The notes under the pieces are model-generated. The model saw only the letters and a list, made by a program, of their open reading frames with translations. It was not told where the DNA came from and did not search any database. Of a stretch of 46,621 bases of DNA, positions 31,883-39,802 are shown in pieces. The position numbers and the translations under genes were made by a program. The stretch is from contig DATNNM010000018.1 in assembly GCA_035601835.1 (NCBI GenBank), positions 197,890-244,510 of the forward strand, given 5' to 3'. The DNA comes from Candidatus Tumulicola sp. (GTDB taxonomy: Bacteria > Vulcanimicrobiota > Vulcanimicrobiia > Eremiobacterales > Eremiobacteraceae). Numbering within the stretch: position 1 is the first letter of the stretch; every line of letters begins with the position of its first letter.

Positions 31883-33610
31883 ATGACAGATGAGAAATTG
31901 GAGCGCCTCCGGCACACGGCGGCGCATCTGCTCGCACACGCGGTCGTCGACACGTTCGGGAGCGAGGTCAAGCTCGCGATCGGTCCAGCGATCGAGAACG
32001 GGTTCTATTACGATTTTCTCAAGGACACGCCGTTTGTGGCGGAAGATCTGCCGGGCCTCGAAGCTCGCATGCGGGAGCTCATCGGACAGAACCTCGAGAT
32101 GCACGGCAAGCCCATCGGCCGCGCTGAAGCCGAAGCATACTACAAGGAGCGCAAGCAGCCGTTCAAGCTCGACATCCTGGCCGGCATCCCCGCGAGTGAG
32201 CCGCTGACGATGTACAAGATCGGCACGTTCACCGACTTGTGCCGCGGCGGCCATGTGGAGCATAGCCGCGATGTCGGCGCCGTCAAACTGCTATCCATCG
32301 CCGGCGCATATTGGCGCGGCGACGAGAAGAATCCGATGCTGCAGCGCATCTATGGCACCGCATTTCCCACGCAGGCGGAGTTGGACGCCTATCTCCACCA
32401 GTTAGAGGAAGCAGAAAAACGCGATCATCGCCGTTTGGGACGCGAACTCGATCTGTTCTCCATCGAGGAGGAGGCGGGTCCGGGCCTGATCTTCTGGCAT
32501 CCTGCCGGCGGCCGCGTGCGCGCCGTCATGGAAGACTTCATCCGCGGGGAGCTGCGCAAGCGGGGCTACGAGCCGGTGTACACGCCGCACATCTCGCACG
32601 AAGATCTGTTCGCGACGAGCGGCCACCTCGAGACGTATTCCGAGAACATGTTCGGGCCGATCGAAGTGGAAAAAGAACGGTATCGCGTCAAGCCGATGAA
32701 CTGCCCCGGCCACATCCTGATCTACAAGTCGCGGCAGCGCTCGTACCGTGATCTCCCGTTGCGCTTGGCGGAGTTCGGCACGGTCTACCGTTACGAGCGG
32801 TCGGGCACGCTGCTCGGTCTCGTGCGCGTCCGCGGCATCACGATGGACGATGCGCATCTCTTCTGCACGCCGGAGCAACTGCAGGCTGAGTTCGAGAACA
32901 CGGTCAATGCGGCCCTCACCGTGCTCAAAGCGTTTCAATTCACGGACTACAAGATGTATGTCTCCACGCGACCCGAAAAGGCGCTTGGCGATCCGGCGTT
33001 ATGGGAGCGCGCCACTTCTGCCATCAGGGCGGCCTGCGATCACGCGGGTCTGCACTATCAGATAGACGAAGGCGGCGGCGCGTTTTACGGGCCGAAGCTC
33101 GACGTCACCGTGCGCGACGCGATCGGCCGCGAGTGGCAGCTCTCGACCGTGCAAGTCGATTTCAACCTCCCCGAGCGCTTCAAACTGACCTACATCGCCT
33201 CTGATGGCACGGAGCAACGTCCGGTGATGATCCACCGCGCTTTGCTCGGCTCGCTCGAGCGCTTCTTCGGCGTCCTCATCGAGCATTTCGCGGGAGCCTT
33301 TCCCGTGTGGCTCGCGCCCGTGCAAGCGGTCGTGCTGCCGATATCTGAGGATCAGATCCCGTATGCGCAGAGCGTCGCGGCGAAGCTGAGCGAGGCGGGC
33401 TTCCGCGTCGAAGTCGACGGCTCGAACGAGCGGCTGCAAAAAAAGATCCGCAATCAGCAGCTGCGCAAGGTGCCCTACATGCTCGTCACGGGCAAGAGCG
33501 AGGTCGCGGCCGGCGAAGTCAACGTGCGCGCGCGCAGCGGCGAACAGGAATCCATGAAGGTGGACTCATTCGTGGCCAGACTCAGCGCCGAGGTCGCGGC
33601 CAAGACTTAA
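31883..33610 (+). CDS. thrS: Threonyl-tRNA synthetase, lacking the TGS domain
   Basis: 575 aa from the ATG at 31883; the frame continues upstream to 31718, but only as the shadow of the lipoprotein gene. It charges tRNA-Thr. The protein starts directly at the editing domain (LRHTAAHLLAHAVVDTFGSE, with the HxxxH metal/editing motif) and so lacks the roughly 60-residue TGS domain of standard bacterial ThrRS (about 640 aa). Next come the catalytic domain (motif 2 around EFGTVYRYERSGTLLGLVRV, zinc ligands Cys in MNCPGHIL and later His) and motif 3 (VMIHRALLGSLERFFGVL), then the anticodon-binding domain from about residue 475. The start codon has no strong ribosome site, so check it. tsaD follows three nt later. 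Confidence 0.93.
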   Translation: MTDEKLERLRHTAAHLLAHAVVDTFGSEVKLAIGPAIENGFYYDFLKDTPFVAEDLPGLEARMRELIGQNLEMHGKPIGRAEAEAYYKERKQPFKLDILAGIPASEPLTMYKIGTFTDLCRGGHVEHSRDVGAVKLLSIAGAYWRGDEKNPMLQRIYGTAFPTQAELDAYLHQLEEAEKRDHRRLGRELDLFSIEEEAGPGLIFWHPAGGRVRAVMEDFIRGELRKRGYEPVYTPHISHEDLFATSGHLETYSENMFGPIEVEKERYRVKPMNCPGHILIYKSRQRSYRDLPLRLAEFGTVYRYERSGTLLGLVRVRGITMDDAHLFCTPEQLQAEFENTVNAALTVLKAFQFTDYKMYVSTRPEKALGDPALWERATSAIRAACDHAGLHYQIDEGGGAFYGPKLDVTVRDAIGREWQLSTVQVDFNLPERFKLTYIASDGTEQRPVMIHRALLGSLERFFGVLIEHFAGAFPVWLAPVQAVVLPISEDQIPYAQSVAAKLSEAGFRVEVDGSNERLQKKIRNQQLRKVPYMLVTGKSEVAAGEVNVRARSGEQESMKVDSFVARLSAEVAAKT

Positions 33611-33613
33611 AGC

Positions 33614-34630
33614 ATGCGGCTATTGGGGATTGAAACATCGTGCGATGACACCGCGGCGGCGGTCGTCGTGGACGGACGCGTGGTGGAGAGCAGCGTGCTC
33701 GCCTCGCAGGACGAATTCCACAGCGAGTATGGCGGCGTGGTGCCGGAGATCGCCAGCAGGCGGCATGCGGAATCGCTTGGCGCGGTGATCGAACTGGCGC
33801 TGCGCAAAGCTAAGCGCGGTTTCGGCGACCTTGACGGCGTTGCGGTGACCTGCGGGCCCGGCCTGGCCGGCAGCTTGGTGGTGGGCGTCGCGGCCGCACA
33901 GGGCATCGCCTATGCCCGCGGGCTGCCGGCGTACGCGGTCAACCACTTGCACGGCCACCTCTTCGCCAACTACTTGGAAGACCCGGAAGACCCTGCGCGC
34001 CGGCCGCCCGACGCGCCGTTTGTGTGCCTCATCGTCTCCGGCGGGCACACCGATTTGATCGCAGTCGACAGACCCGACCGGCACCGGCGCATCGGCCGAA
34101 CGCTCGATGACGCCGCGGGCGAGGCTTTCGACAAAGTCGCGCGCCTGCTCGGGCTCGGATTCCCCGGCGGTCCGGCGCTGGACGCGCTCGCCGCGAGCGG
34201 CGACCCGAAGGCATTCGCGTTCCCGCGCAGCCTTATACACGACGGCACGTTCAACTTCAGCTTCTCAGGCTTGAAGACGGCGGTGCGCTATCATCTCAAC
34301 GCGCATCCTTTGGACGCCCTCGAACGGCGCGCCGATATCGCGGCCAGCTTTCAAGCGGCGGTCGTGGACGTGCTGTGCGCGAAGACGCTGCATGCCGCCG
34401 AAACGCTGGCAGTGGAGACGATCGCCTTGGCGGGCGGCGTATCGGCGAACTCAAGCCTGCGCGCGGAACTGCGCAAGCGGGGCGAGGCGCGCGGCCTGCG
34501 GGTGCTGGTACCTGCGCTTCAATACTGCACGGATAATGCCGCGATGATCGCGGCCGCCGCCTTCTATCGCGGCGAGGCTGCGCGGGTCGCACCTGCGGCG
34601 CTTCAAGCGGATCCCAATTTTGCTTGGTAA
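33614..34630 (+). CDS. tsaD: tRNA threonylcarbamoyladenosine transferase TsaD
   Basis: 338 aa, standard length. TsaD adds the threonylcarbamoyl group to A37 of ANN-reading tRNAs, with TsaB/TsaE. Key motifs: LLGIETSCDDTAAAVV at the N-terminus, the metal-binding HLHGH near residue 110, VCLIVSGGHTDLI, LDDAAGEAFDKVARLLGLGFPGGP, FSFSGLKTAVRY, and the C-terminal metal Asp in YCTDNAAMIA. It lies three nt after thrS, an apt pairing because tRNA-Thr needs this modification. The ends match the family closely, so both termini are secure. Confidence 0.96.
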   Translation: MRLLGIETSCDDTAAAVVVDGRVVESSVLASQDEFHSEYGGVVPEIASRRHAESLGAVIELALRKAKRGFGDLDGVAVTCGPGLAGSLVVGVAAAQGIAYARGLPAYAVNHLHGHLFANYLEDPEDPARRPPDAPFVCLIVSGGHTDLIAVDRPDRHRRIGRTLDDAAGEAFDKVARLLGLGFPGGPALDALAASGDPKAFAFPRSLIHDGTFNFSFSGLKTAVRYHLNAHPLDALERRADIAASFQAAVVDVLCAKTLHAAETLAVETIALAGGVSANSSLRAELRKRGEARGLRVLVPALQYCTDNAAMIAAAAFYRGEAARVAPAALQADPNFAW

Positions 34631-34784
34631 GCGCCCCTCCGGGGAGTACGACCGCGGCGAGCGCAAGGAGTTAGGACGCGAGTTCCGCTCCTGGCTTGTG
34701 GGCTGCGGCATCGTGCTGCTGATCGTGCTCTTGACGTATGCCCTGTATGCGGTTTTGCTGATCAGCAGCCACTGGCGCGGCTGA
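34620..34784 (+). CDS. Possible small membrane protein, 54 aa
   Basis: A short frame overlaps the end of tsaD by 11 nt, starting with TTG at 34620. It encodes a charged N-terminus (GEYDRGERKELGREFRSW) followed by one strongly hydrophobic helix (IVLLIVLLTYALYAVLLI) and a short SSHWRG tail. The stop at 34782-34784 directly abuts the pyk stop on the other strand. The charge-then-helix layout and the exact fit of the space between tsaD and pyk suggest a real gene, but there is no ATG and no clear ribosome site. Function unknown. Confidence 0.45.
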   Translation: MLGKRPSGEYDRGERKELGREFRSWLVGCGIVLLIVLLTYALYAVLLISSHWRG

Positions 34785-36206
34785 TCAAGCTGCGCCGGCG
34801 CGGATGATCTTCAAGAAATTGGTGCGGCCACGCACGCCCATCGGCGTGCCCCCGACCACGACGACGGCTTCGCCCGGATCGACCGCTTTGCGTTCGAGCA
34901 GCTCTGCTTCCACGGCCGCGAGCAATTCGTCGGTCGTGCGCGCGAAGTCCATGATGCACGTCTGCACGCCGTGGTCGAGCGCCAACCTGCGCGCCACCGC
35001 TTCATCCGGCACGAACGCGTAGATAGGCACGCAGGGGCGATCCTTGCTGACGATGCGCGCGGAGAAACCCGAGCGCGTGAACGCGGCGATCGCCCGCACG
35101 TCGATGCTCTCGGCGATCGTGCACGCGGCGTGCGAGATCGCATGCGAGTCGTTGCTCACGCGCGGACTGCGCAGCGCGTAGAGCGGCGAGTGGGCTTCGG
35201 CTTCGAGCGCGATGCGCACCATCGTGGCGACGGCCTCGACCGGGAACTCGCCGGCGGCCGTCTCCTCGGACAGCATGGTGGCATCCGTGCCGTCCATGAT
35301 CGCGTTGGCGACGTCGGAGGCTTCTGCGCGCGTCGGCCTCGGCGAGTGCACCATGGACTCGAGCATCTGCGTCGCCGTGATGACCGGTACCAGATGCGCG
35401 GCGGCTTGCCGGATGATCAACTTCTGCAGCGTCGGAACTTTTTCGGGAGGCATCTCCACGCCGAGGTCGCCGCGCGCGACCATCACCACGTCCGTCGCCC
35501 TGAGGATGGCGTCGAGATGCTCGATCGCTTCAGGCTTTTCGATCTTGGCGACGACCGGAACGTCTCCACCGGCCGCGGCGATCGCTGCCTTCGCATCGGC
35601 GACGTCCTGCTCCGAGCGCACGAACGACAGGGCGATGAAATCGACTTGGAGCCGCACGGCATGCGCGAGATCGGCGCGATCCTTATCGGTGAGGCTCGGC
35701 GACGAAACGGCCACGCCCGGCAAGTTCATGCCGGCGTGCTCGCGCAGCCAGCCTCCGTGGACGACGTCGCAGACCACGCTCGTGGGGGTCGTCTTTCGGA
35801 CGCTGAGTTCGATGGAGCCGTCCGACAGCAAGATGCGATCGCCGGGCTTGACGTCTTTCGGGAGGGCGGCATAGGCGGTGGAGACGCGCGCCGAGGTTCC
35901 CTGCACGGGTTCGGTCGTGATCTCAAACGTCGAGCCGTTTTGCAGCAAGACCGGCGCGTGATCGACGAGCGGACCCGTTCGGAGCCTGGGGCCTTGGAGA
36001 TCGGCGAGGACGCCGACGGACCTGCCCGCCCGCGACGATGCTTCGCGTGCCGCGCGCAGCCAGTGCTCGAGATCCTCGACGCTCGCGTGCGACATGTTCA
36101 CCCGAAAGACATCGACGCCCGCAGCGATGAGTTTGTCTAACATGCCGGGAGCGCGGCACGCCGGGCCGACGGTCGCCACGATCTTGGTGCGCCGGATCTG
36201 GGTCAC
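34785..36206 (-). CDS. pyk: Pyruvate kinase
   Basis: 473 aa from a GTG at 36206 that overlaps the purN stop (GTGA). It converts phosphoenolpyruvate and ADP into pyruvate and ATP. Motifs: RRTKIVATVGPACRAPGML at the start, FRVNMSHAS, the family pattern with the catalytic Lys in VPVVAKIEKPEAIEHLD, VMVARGDLGVEMPPEKVP, the metal/phosphate site VITATQMLESM, and RAEASDVANAIMDGTDATMLS. The C-terminal domain is complete and ends near GVRGRTNFLKIIRAG. Third gene of the purM-purN-pyk run, coupled by overlaps. Confidence 0.96.
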   Translation of the reverse strand: MTQIRRTKIVATVGPACRAPGMLDKLIAAGVDVFRVNMSHASVEDLEHWLRAAREASSRAGRSVGVLADLQGPRLRTGPLVDHAPVLLQNGSTFEITTEPVQGTSARVSTAYAALPKDVKPGDRILLSDGSIELSVRKTTPTSVVCDVVHGGWLREHAGMNLPGVAVSSPSLTDKDRADLAHAVRLQVDFIALSFVRSEQDVADAKAAIAAAGGDVPVVAKIEKPEAIEHLDAILRATDVVMVARGDLGVEMPPEKVPTLQKLIIRQAAAHLVPVITATQMLESMVHSPRPTRAEASDVANAIMDGTDATMLSEETAAGEFPVEAVATMVRIALEAEAHSPLYALRSPRVSNDSHAISHAACTIAESIDVRAIAAFTRSGFSARIVSKDRPCVPIYAFVPDEAVARRLALDHGVQTCIMDFARTTDELLAAVEAELLERKAVDPGEAVVVVGGTPMGVRGRTNFLKIIRAGAA

Positions 36207-36883
36207 GAGTTTTTCCGAGCTTCGCTCGGAACGCTACATTCAGGATGCTGAGCCAGCCAAGCCTGGACGCCCTCGCGGACCACTTCGCGCTCGACTGCGT
36301 GCAAGCGCTCGAGCGCGGCCGCCTCGTCGTCGTGAGCATTCAAGGGGCAGGCCCTGCGCGCGACCACCGGGCCCCGATCCACTGCAGCGGTGATCTGCAT
36401 CAGCGTGGCTCCGGTCATCGGCAGCTTTGCGGCAAGCGCGTCGCGCAGCGCGTGCGCGCCGCGGAAGACCGGACTGCGCGTGCCGTCGGGCAGCGTCACC
36501 GTGTCATCCGATGGATCGTCCGGCAAATACGCGGGGTGCAGGTTCAGCACGCCGTCGAAGCCGGCGTCGAGGAACTCACTTGCAAGCACGTGCATCCAGC
36601 CCAAGAGCAGCACCAAGCGGATACCGCGGGCTTTCAAAAGATCTGCGAGCGCTCGCGCATAGCCGGAGCGCGTTTGCGCGCTGCGATCGAATGGCATGAG
36701 CTCGACCGCGATGCCGGCGCGGCGCGCGCGCTCTATGGCGAAGGCTTGCGGGTTGTTCGAAACCACAAGCCGCAGCTCGAGCGGCACGATGCCTGCCCGC
36801 ACATCCTCGATGACGCTTTGCAGGTTCGTGCCGTTTCCCGAGACCAAAACCGCGGTAGGAACCGCTTCGCGGACCGGATTCAC
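36203..36883 (-). CDS. purN: Phosphoribosylglycinamide formyltransferase PurN
   Basis: 226 aa. Third step of purine synthesis: formyl transfer from 10-formyl-THF to GAR. Features: AVLVSGNGTNLQSVIEDV at the N-terminus, the catalytic Asn and His in VLNLHPAYLP, and the catalytic Asp in TAAVDRGPVV. The loop after the His is longer than in the common enzyme (DDPSDDTVTLPDGTRSPVF) and marks a divergent PurN subgroup. The final dozen codons (ECSVPSEARKNS) are encoded by a REP-like palindrome, so the C-terminus is extended by repeat DNA. It overlaps purM and pyk by four nt each. Confidence 0.92.
   Translation of the reverse strand: MNPVREAVPTAVLVSGNGTNLQSVIEDVRAGIVPLELRLVVSNNPQAFAIERARRAGIAVELMPFDRSAQTRSGYARALADLLKARGIRLVLLLGWMHVLASEFLDAGFDGVLNLHPAYLPDDPSDDTVTLPDGTRSPVFRGAHALRDALAAKLPMTGATLMQITAAVDRGPVVARRACPLNAHDDEAAALERLHAVEREVVREGVQAWLAQHPECSVPSEARKNS
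36213..36238. repeat. REP-like palindrome inside the 3' end of purN
   Basis: TTCCGAGC / GCTCGGAA with a TTC loop, followed on plus by CGCTACA. On the minus strand it reads TGTAGCG-TTCCGAGC-GAA-GCTCGGAA. The leading GTAG is shared with the other REP-like copies. It is translated as the last residues of PurN. Confidence 0.6.
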
Positions 36884-37935
36884 GCGAGGACCACGCTTGG
36901 CCCGCCGGCATGGCGTGGTTCGATCTCGCCTGCGATGAATGCCCGCGCATCCTCAAGATCCGGTATGGGCTTCTCACGCAGCGCGGCGTCGGCGGCGCGT
37001 ACCGCTTTTTGCGCATCGCCCGCGGAGACGATCATGCAAAAACCGATACCCATGTTGAACGTCCGGTACGCGTCGTCGCGCTCCAGGCGCGCCTCAGCGA
37101 CGACGAACCGTTCTATCTCTGGAATCGGCCAGCGCGCAGGCACGAAGCGCGCAGCAAGACCTTCGAGAAGCACGCGCGGCACGTTGTCAAGCAGACCGCC
37201 GCCGGTGATGTGCGCCATGGCCTTTATGCTCACGCCGACTGCCTGCACCGCACGCACGTGCGGCAAATAGCTCGGGTGCACGGCGAGCAACGCATCGGCG
37301 ATCGTCCGCGGCTTCTTGCCAAGCGGCGAATCCCAGCGTTCACGCGCGATCGCCCGCCGCACTAGCGAGTAGCCGTTGGTATGAAAACCGTTGGCGGGCA
37401 AGCCGACGATCGCGTCGCCGGCGACCACGCGGCTGACGTCGATCATCGCATCGCGCTCGACAGCGCCGACGATCGTGCCCGCAAGGTCGAAATGCGACGG
37501 CGTATACACGCCCGGCATCTCGGCGGTCTCGCCGCCTAAGAGCGCTACTCCGTTCTCCGAGCACGCGGCTGCGATGCCGCTGACCACGGCCTCGGCCATG
37601 TCCGGGTCGAGCTTGCCCACCGCCAGGTAGTCGAGAAAGAACAACGGCTGCGCGTTCGCGCACAAGATGTCGTTGATGCAATGCTGCACGAGATCGCGGC
37701 CCACGCCGTCGAAGCGGCGCAGTTCGGCGGCGACGAGAACTTTTGTGCCGACGCCGTCGGTGCTCGCGACCAGCACCGGGTCGCGGTAGCCGCGAAACTC
37801 AAACGCGCCGCCGAATCCGCCGATGCCTTCGAGTATCCTGGGATCCCGATTCCGCTCGAGCAGCGACCGGTAGCGGGTGACGGCTTCATTGCCGGCGTCG
37901 ATCGAGACTCCAGCCCCCGCGTACGCGTCAGACAA
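36880..37935 (-). CDS. purM: Phosphoribosylformylglycinamidine cyclo-ligase PurM
   Basis: 351 aa, standard length. Fifth step of purine synthesis: ATP-dependent closure of FGAM to AIR. Motifs: YAGAGVSIDAGNEAV at the start, VLVASTDGVGTKVLVA, HCINDILCANAQPLFFLDYLA, VALLGGETAEMPGVY, DAIVGLPANGFHTNGYSLV, AHITGGGLLDNVPRVL and MGIGFCMIVS. All match the family and the N-terminus is secure. First gene of purM-purN-pyk. The 165-nt gap to divergent pepA must hold both promoters and carries two palindromes (37977-38037). Confidence 0.96.
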   Translation of the reverse strand: MSDAYAGAGVSIDAGNEAVTRYRSLLERNRDPRILEGIGGFGGAFEFRGYRDPVLVASTDGVGTKVLVAAELRRFDGVGRDLVQHCINDILCANAQPLFFLDYLAVGKLDPDMAEAVVSGIAAACSENGVALLGGETAEMPGVYTPSHFDLAGTIVGAVERDAMIDVSRVVAGDAIVGLPANGFHTNGYSLVRRAIARERWDSPLGKKPRTIADALLAVHPSYLPHVRAVQAVGVSIKAMAHITGGGLLDNVPRVLLEGLAARFVPARWPIPEIERFVVAEARLERDDAYRTFNMGIGFCMIVSAGDAQKAVRAADAALREKPIPDLEDARAFIAGEIEPRHAGGPSVVLA

Positions 37936-37976
37936 TGCCTACGACGATCCTCCGATTCCAGAGCCTCGTTCGGGGA

Positions 37977-38037
37977 ACGGACCTAAAGGTCCGTTGCTAC
38001 GGACCGAGCGGCCCGTTCTTGCAGGCCCAGAGCCTGC
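37977..38037. repeat. REP-like palindromes, copy B plus a second hairpin
   Basis: Copy B is ACGGACCT / AGGTCCGT with an AA loop followed by TGCTACGG (37977-38002), nearly identical to copy A at 24801. Nineteen nt later a second inverted repeat, GCAGGC / GCCTGC with loop CCAGA, spans 38021-38037. Together they fill a third of the purM/pepA divergent gap. Confidence 0.6.
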
Positions 38038-38100
38038 TCCGGACAAAATAAGGCGCCTACCCAAGACCTGCGCTGCCGCCTATAGGGATTCATCTTACTA

Positions 38101-39723
38101 ATGAAGATCCAGGTTTCTCATGAGAAGCCGCAACGTGTTGCGGCTGAAATGCTCGCTCTTCCCATTTTCGCCGACCCGGAGCCCGAAGATGCCGTCGTTT
38201 CCGTCGACCGGTCAATGGGCGGCATCATCAGAGAGCTGTACCGCAATGGCGAACTCAAGCGCCGCGAGGACGAGCTCCATGTGATACCCTCGACGAAGCT
38301 GCGCGCGAAGCGCGTCGCGCTCATCGGGCTTGGGTCCAAAGCGCATTTTTCGGCTGCTGGGATCCAGCGCTTCGCGGGTCTGGCGGTGCGGGCTGCTTCG
38401 CGGCGCGGGCTGACAAGCGTGGCGTGCGTGCTTCCCGAGTCGGTCGCTCTCGACCCCGCCGAAGCCGGCGAGCTTTTCGCCGAAGGCGCCTTGATGGCGA
38501 CGTTCGATCCCGCGCCCTATCGCAGCAACAACGAGTCGCGCGGTGCGGAGGTCAAGTCGGTGATCCTCATCGCACCGGCGGCCAATGCGCGCAGTCTCAA
38601 AGCCGGTATCGCGCGCGGGTTGGCGCTCGGCGAGGCGGTCAACGCGGTGCGCGAGATGGTCAATCTTCCTTCCAACGACATGACGCCCTCGCATCTCGCG
38701 GAACGTGCGAAGGCGTTCGGCAAGCAACACGGCCTGAAGGTCACCGTGCTCGATCGCGCTGAGATGAAGCGCATGGGCATGGGTTCTTTTCTGTCGGTGA
38801 GCGCCGGCAGCGAGGAGCCGCCGAAGATGATCGCGATCGAGTACCGCGGCGACAAAAGCACCAAGACCACCTTGGGGCTGGTCGGCAAGGGCATCACCTT
38901 TGACACCGGCGGCATCTCGCTCAAGCCGGCGCAGGACATGGACGCGATGAAAGGCGACATGGCCGGCGGCGCGACCGTCATCGGCGCGATGGCGGCGATC
39001 GGGCAGCTCAAGCCCAAGGTGAACGTCATCGGCATCGTGTGCGCGACCGAGAACATGCCCTCGGGCAAGGCCACCAAGCCGGGCGACATCGTGCGCGCTA
39101 TGAACGGAAAATCCATCGAGATCATCAACACCGATGCGGAGGGCCGCCTCGTCCTGGCAGACGGGCTGTGTTGGGCGCGCAAACTCGGCGCAACCCACTT
39201 GCTGGACATCGCCACGCTCACGGGCGCTGCGGTCGTCGCGTTCGGCCACACCACGACCGGCGTCATGAGCAACGACCGCGCATTGGTCGATCTGTTCCAC
39301 CAAGCCACTGCGCCGTACGGCGAACGCTATTGGGAGCTGCCCTTGTTCCCGGAGTATGCCGAGCTGATCAAAAGTCCCATTGCCGACATGAAGAACAGCG
39401 GCGGGCGCCCTGCGGGCACCATCTTCGGCGCCATGTTCCTCAAAGAGTTCGTCGAGGACGTGCCGTGGGTCCACCTCGACATCGCCGGCACTTCGTGGGC
39501 CGAAAAAGACGGCGGGCATATCGTCAAAGGTCCTACCGGCGTCGCGCTGCGACCAATGGTTCGGCTTGCTGAACTCATGGCTACGCGCGCGCCGCACGGC
39601 CACGCCGATGAAGCGGCACAACGGCGCTTCCTCGCGACCTCAAGCGCGGAGGCGGCGCATAAAGGCGGCAATGGCAAGTCGAGCGGGCGCGTTCGGGCGC
39701 GTCGCTCGCGCGCGCCGCGTTAG
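38101..39723 (+). CDS. pepA: Leucyl aminopeptidase (M17 family)
   Basis: 540 aa, longer than the usual ~500. It removes N-terminal residues from peptides using two metal ions. Domain order: N-terminal macro-like domain (residues 1-160), then the catalytic domain from about 190 (VNLPSNDMTPSHLAERA). Metal and catalytic motifs: VGKGITFDTGGISLKP (Lys and Asp ligands), MKGDMAGGATVIGAM, and the signature NTDAEGRLVLADGL with its catalytic Arg. DVPWVHLDIAGTSW is near the domain end. The final 40 residues are an Arg/Lys/Ala-rich tail (KGGNGKSSGRVRARRSRAPR) not found in most relatives. The ATG at 38101 stands alone, without overlap. Confidence 0.95.
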   Translation: MKIQVSHEKPQRVAAEMLALPIFADPEPEDAVVSVDRSMGGIIRELYRNGELKRREDELHVIPSTKLRAKRVALIGLGSKAHFSAAGIQRFAGLAVRAASRRGLTSVACVLPESVALDPAEAGELFAEGALMATFDPAPYRSNNESRGAEVKSVILIAPAANARSLKAGIARGLALGEAVNAVREMVNLPSNDMTPSHLAERAKAFGKQHGLKVTVLDRAEMKRMGMGSFLSVSAGSEEPPKMIAIEYRGDKSTKTTLGLVGKGITFDTGGISLKPAQDMDAMKGDMAGGATVIGAMAAIGQLKPKVNVIGIVCATENMPSGKATKPGDIVRAMNGKSIEIINTDAEGRLVLADGLCWARKLGATHLLDIATLTGAAVVAFGHTTTGVMSNDRALVDLFHQATAPYGERYWELPLFPEYAELIKSPIADMKNSGGRPAGTIFGAMFLKEFVEDVPWVHLDIAGTSWAEKDGGHIVKGPTGVALRPMVRLAELMATRAPHGHADEAAQRRFLATSSAEAAHKGGNGKSSGRVRARRSRAPR

Positions 39724-39802
39724 CGCGAACTTTAGACTTTTCTGAGAATAACCTGGGATAAGCAGGGCCGAAATTCATAGGAGCCAACAAAGCTCCTTGC
39801 CC

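Noticed and set aside
34971-36140. 389-codon plus-strand frame opposite pyk
   Set aside because: Antisense shadow of a clear pyruvate kinase.
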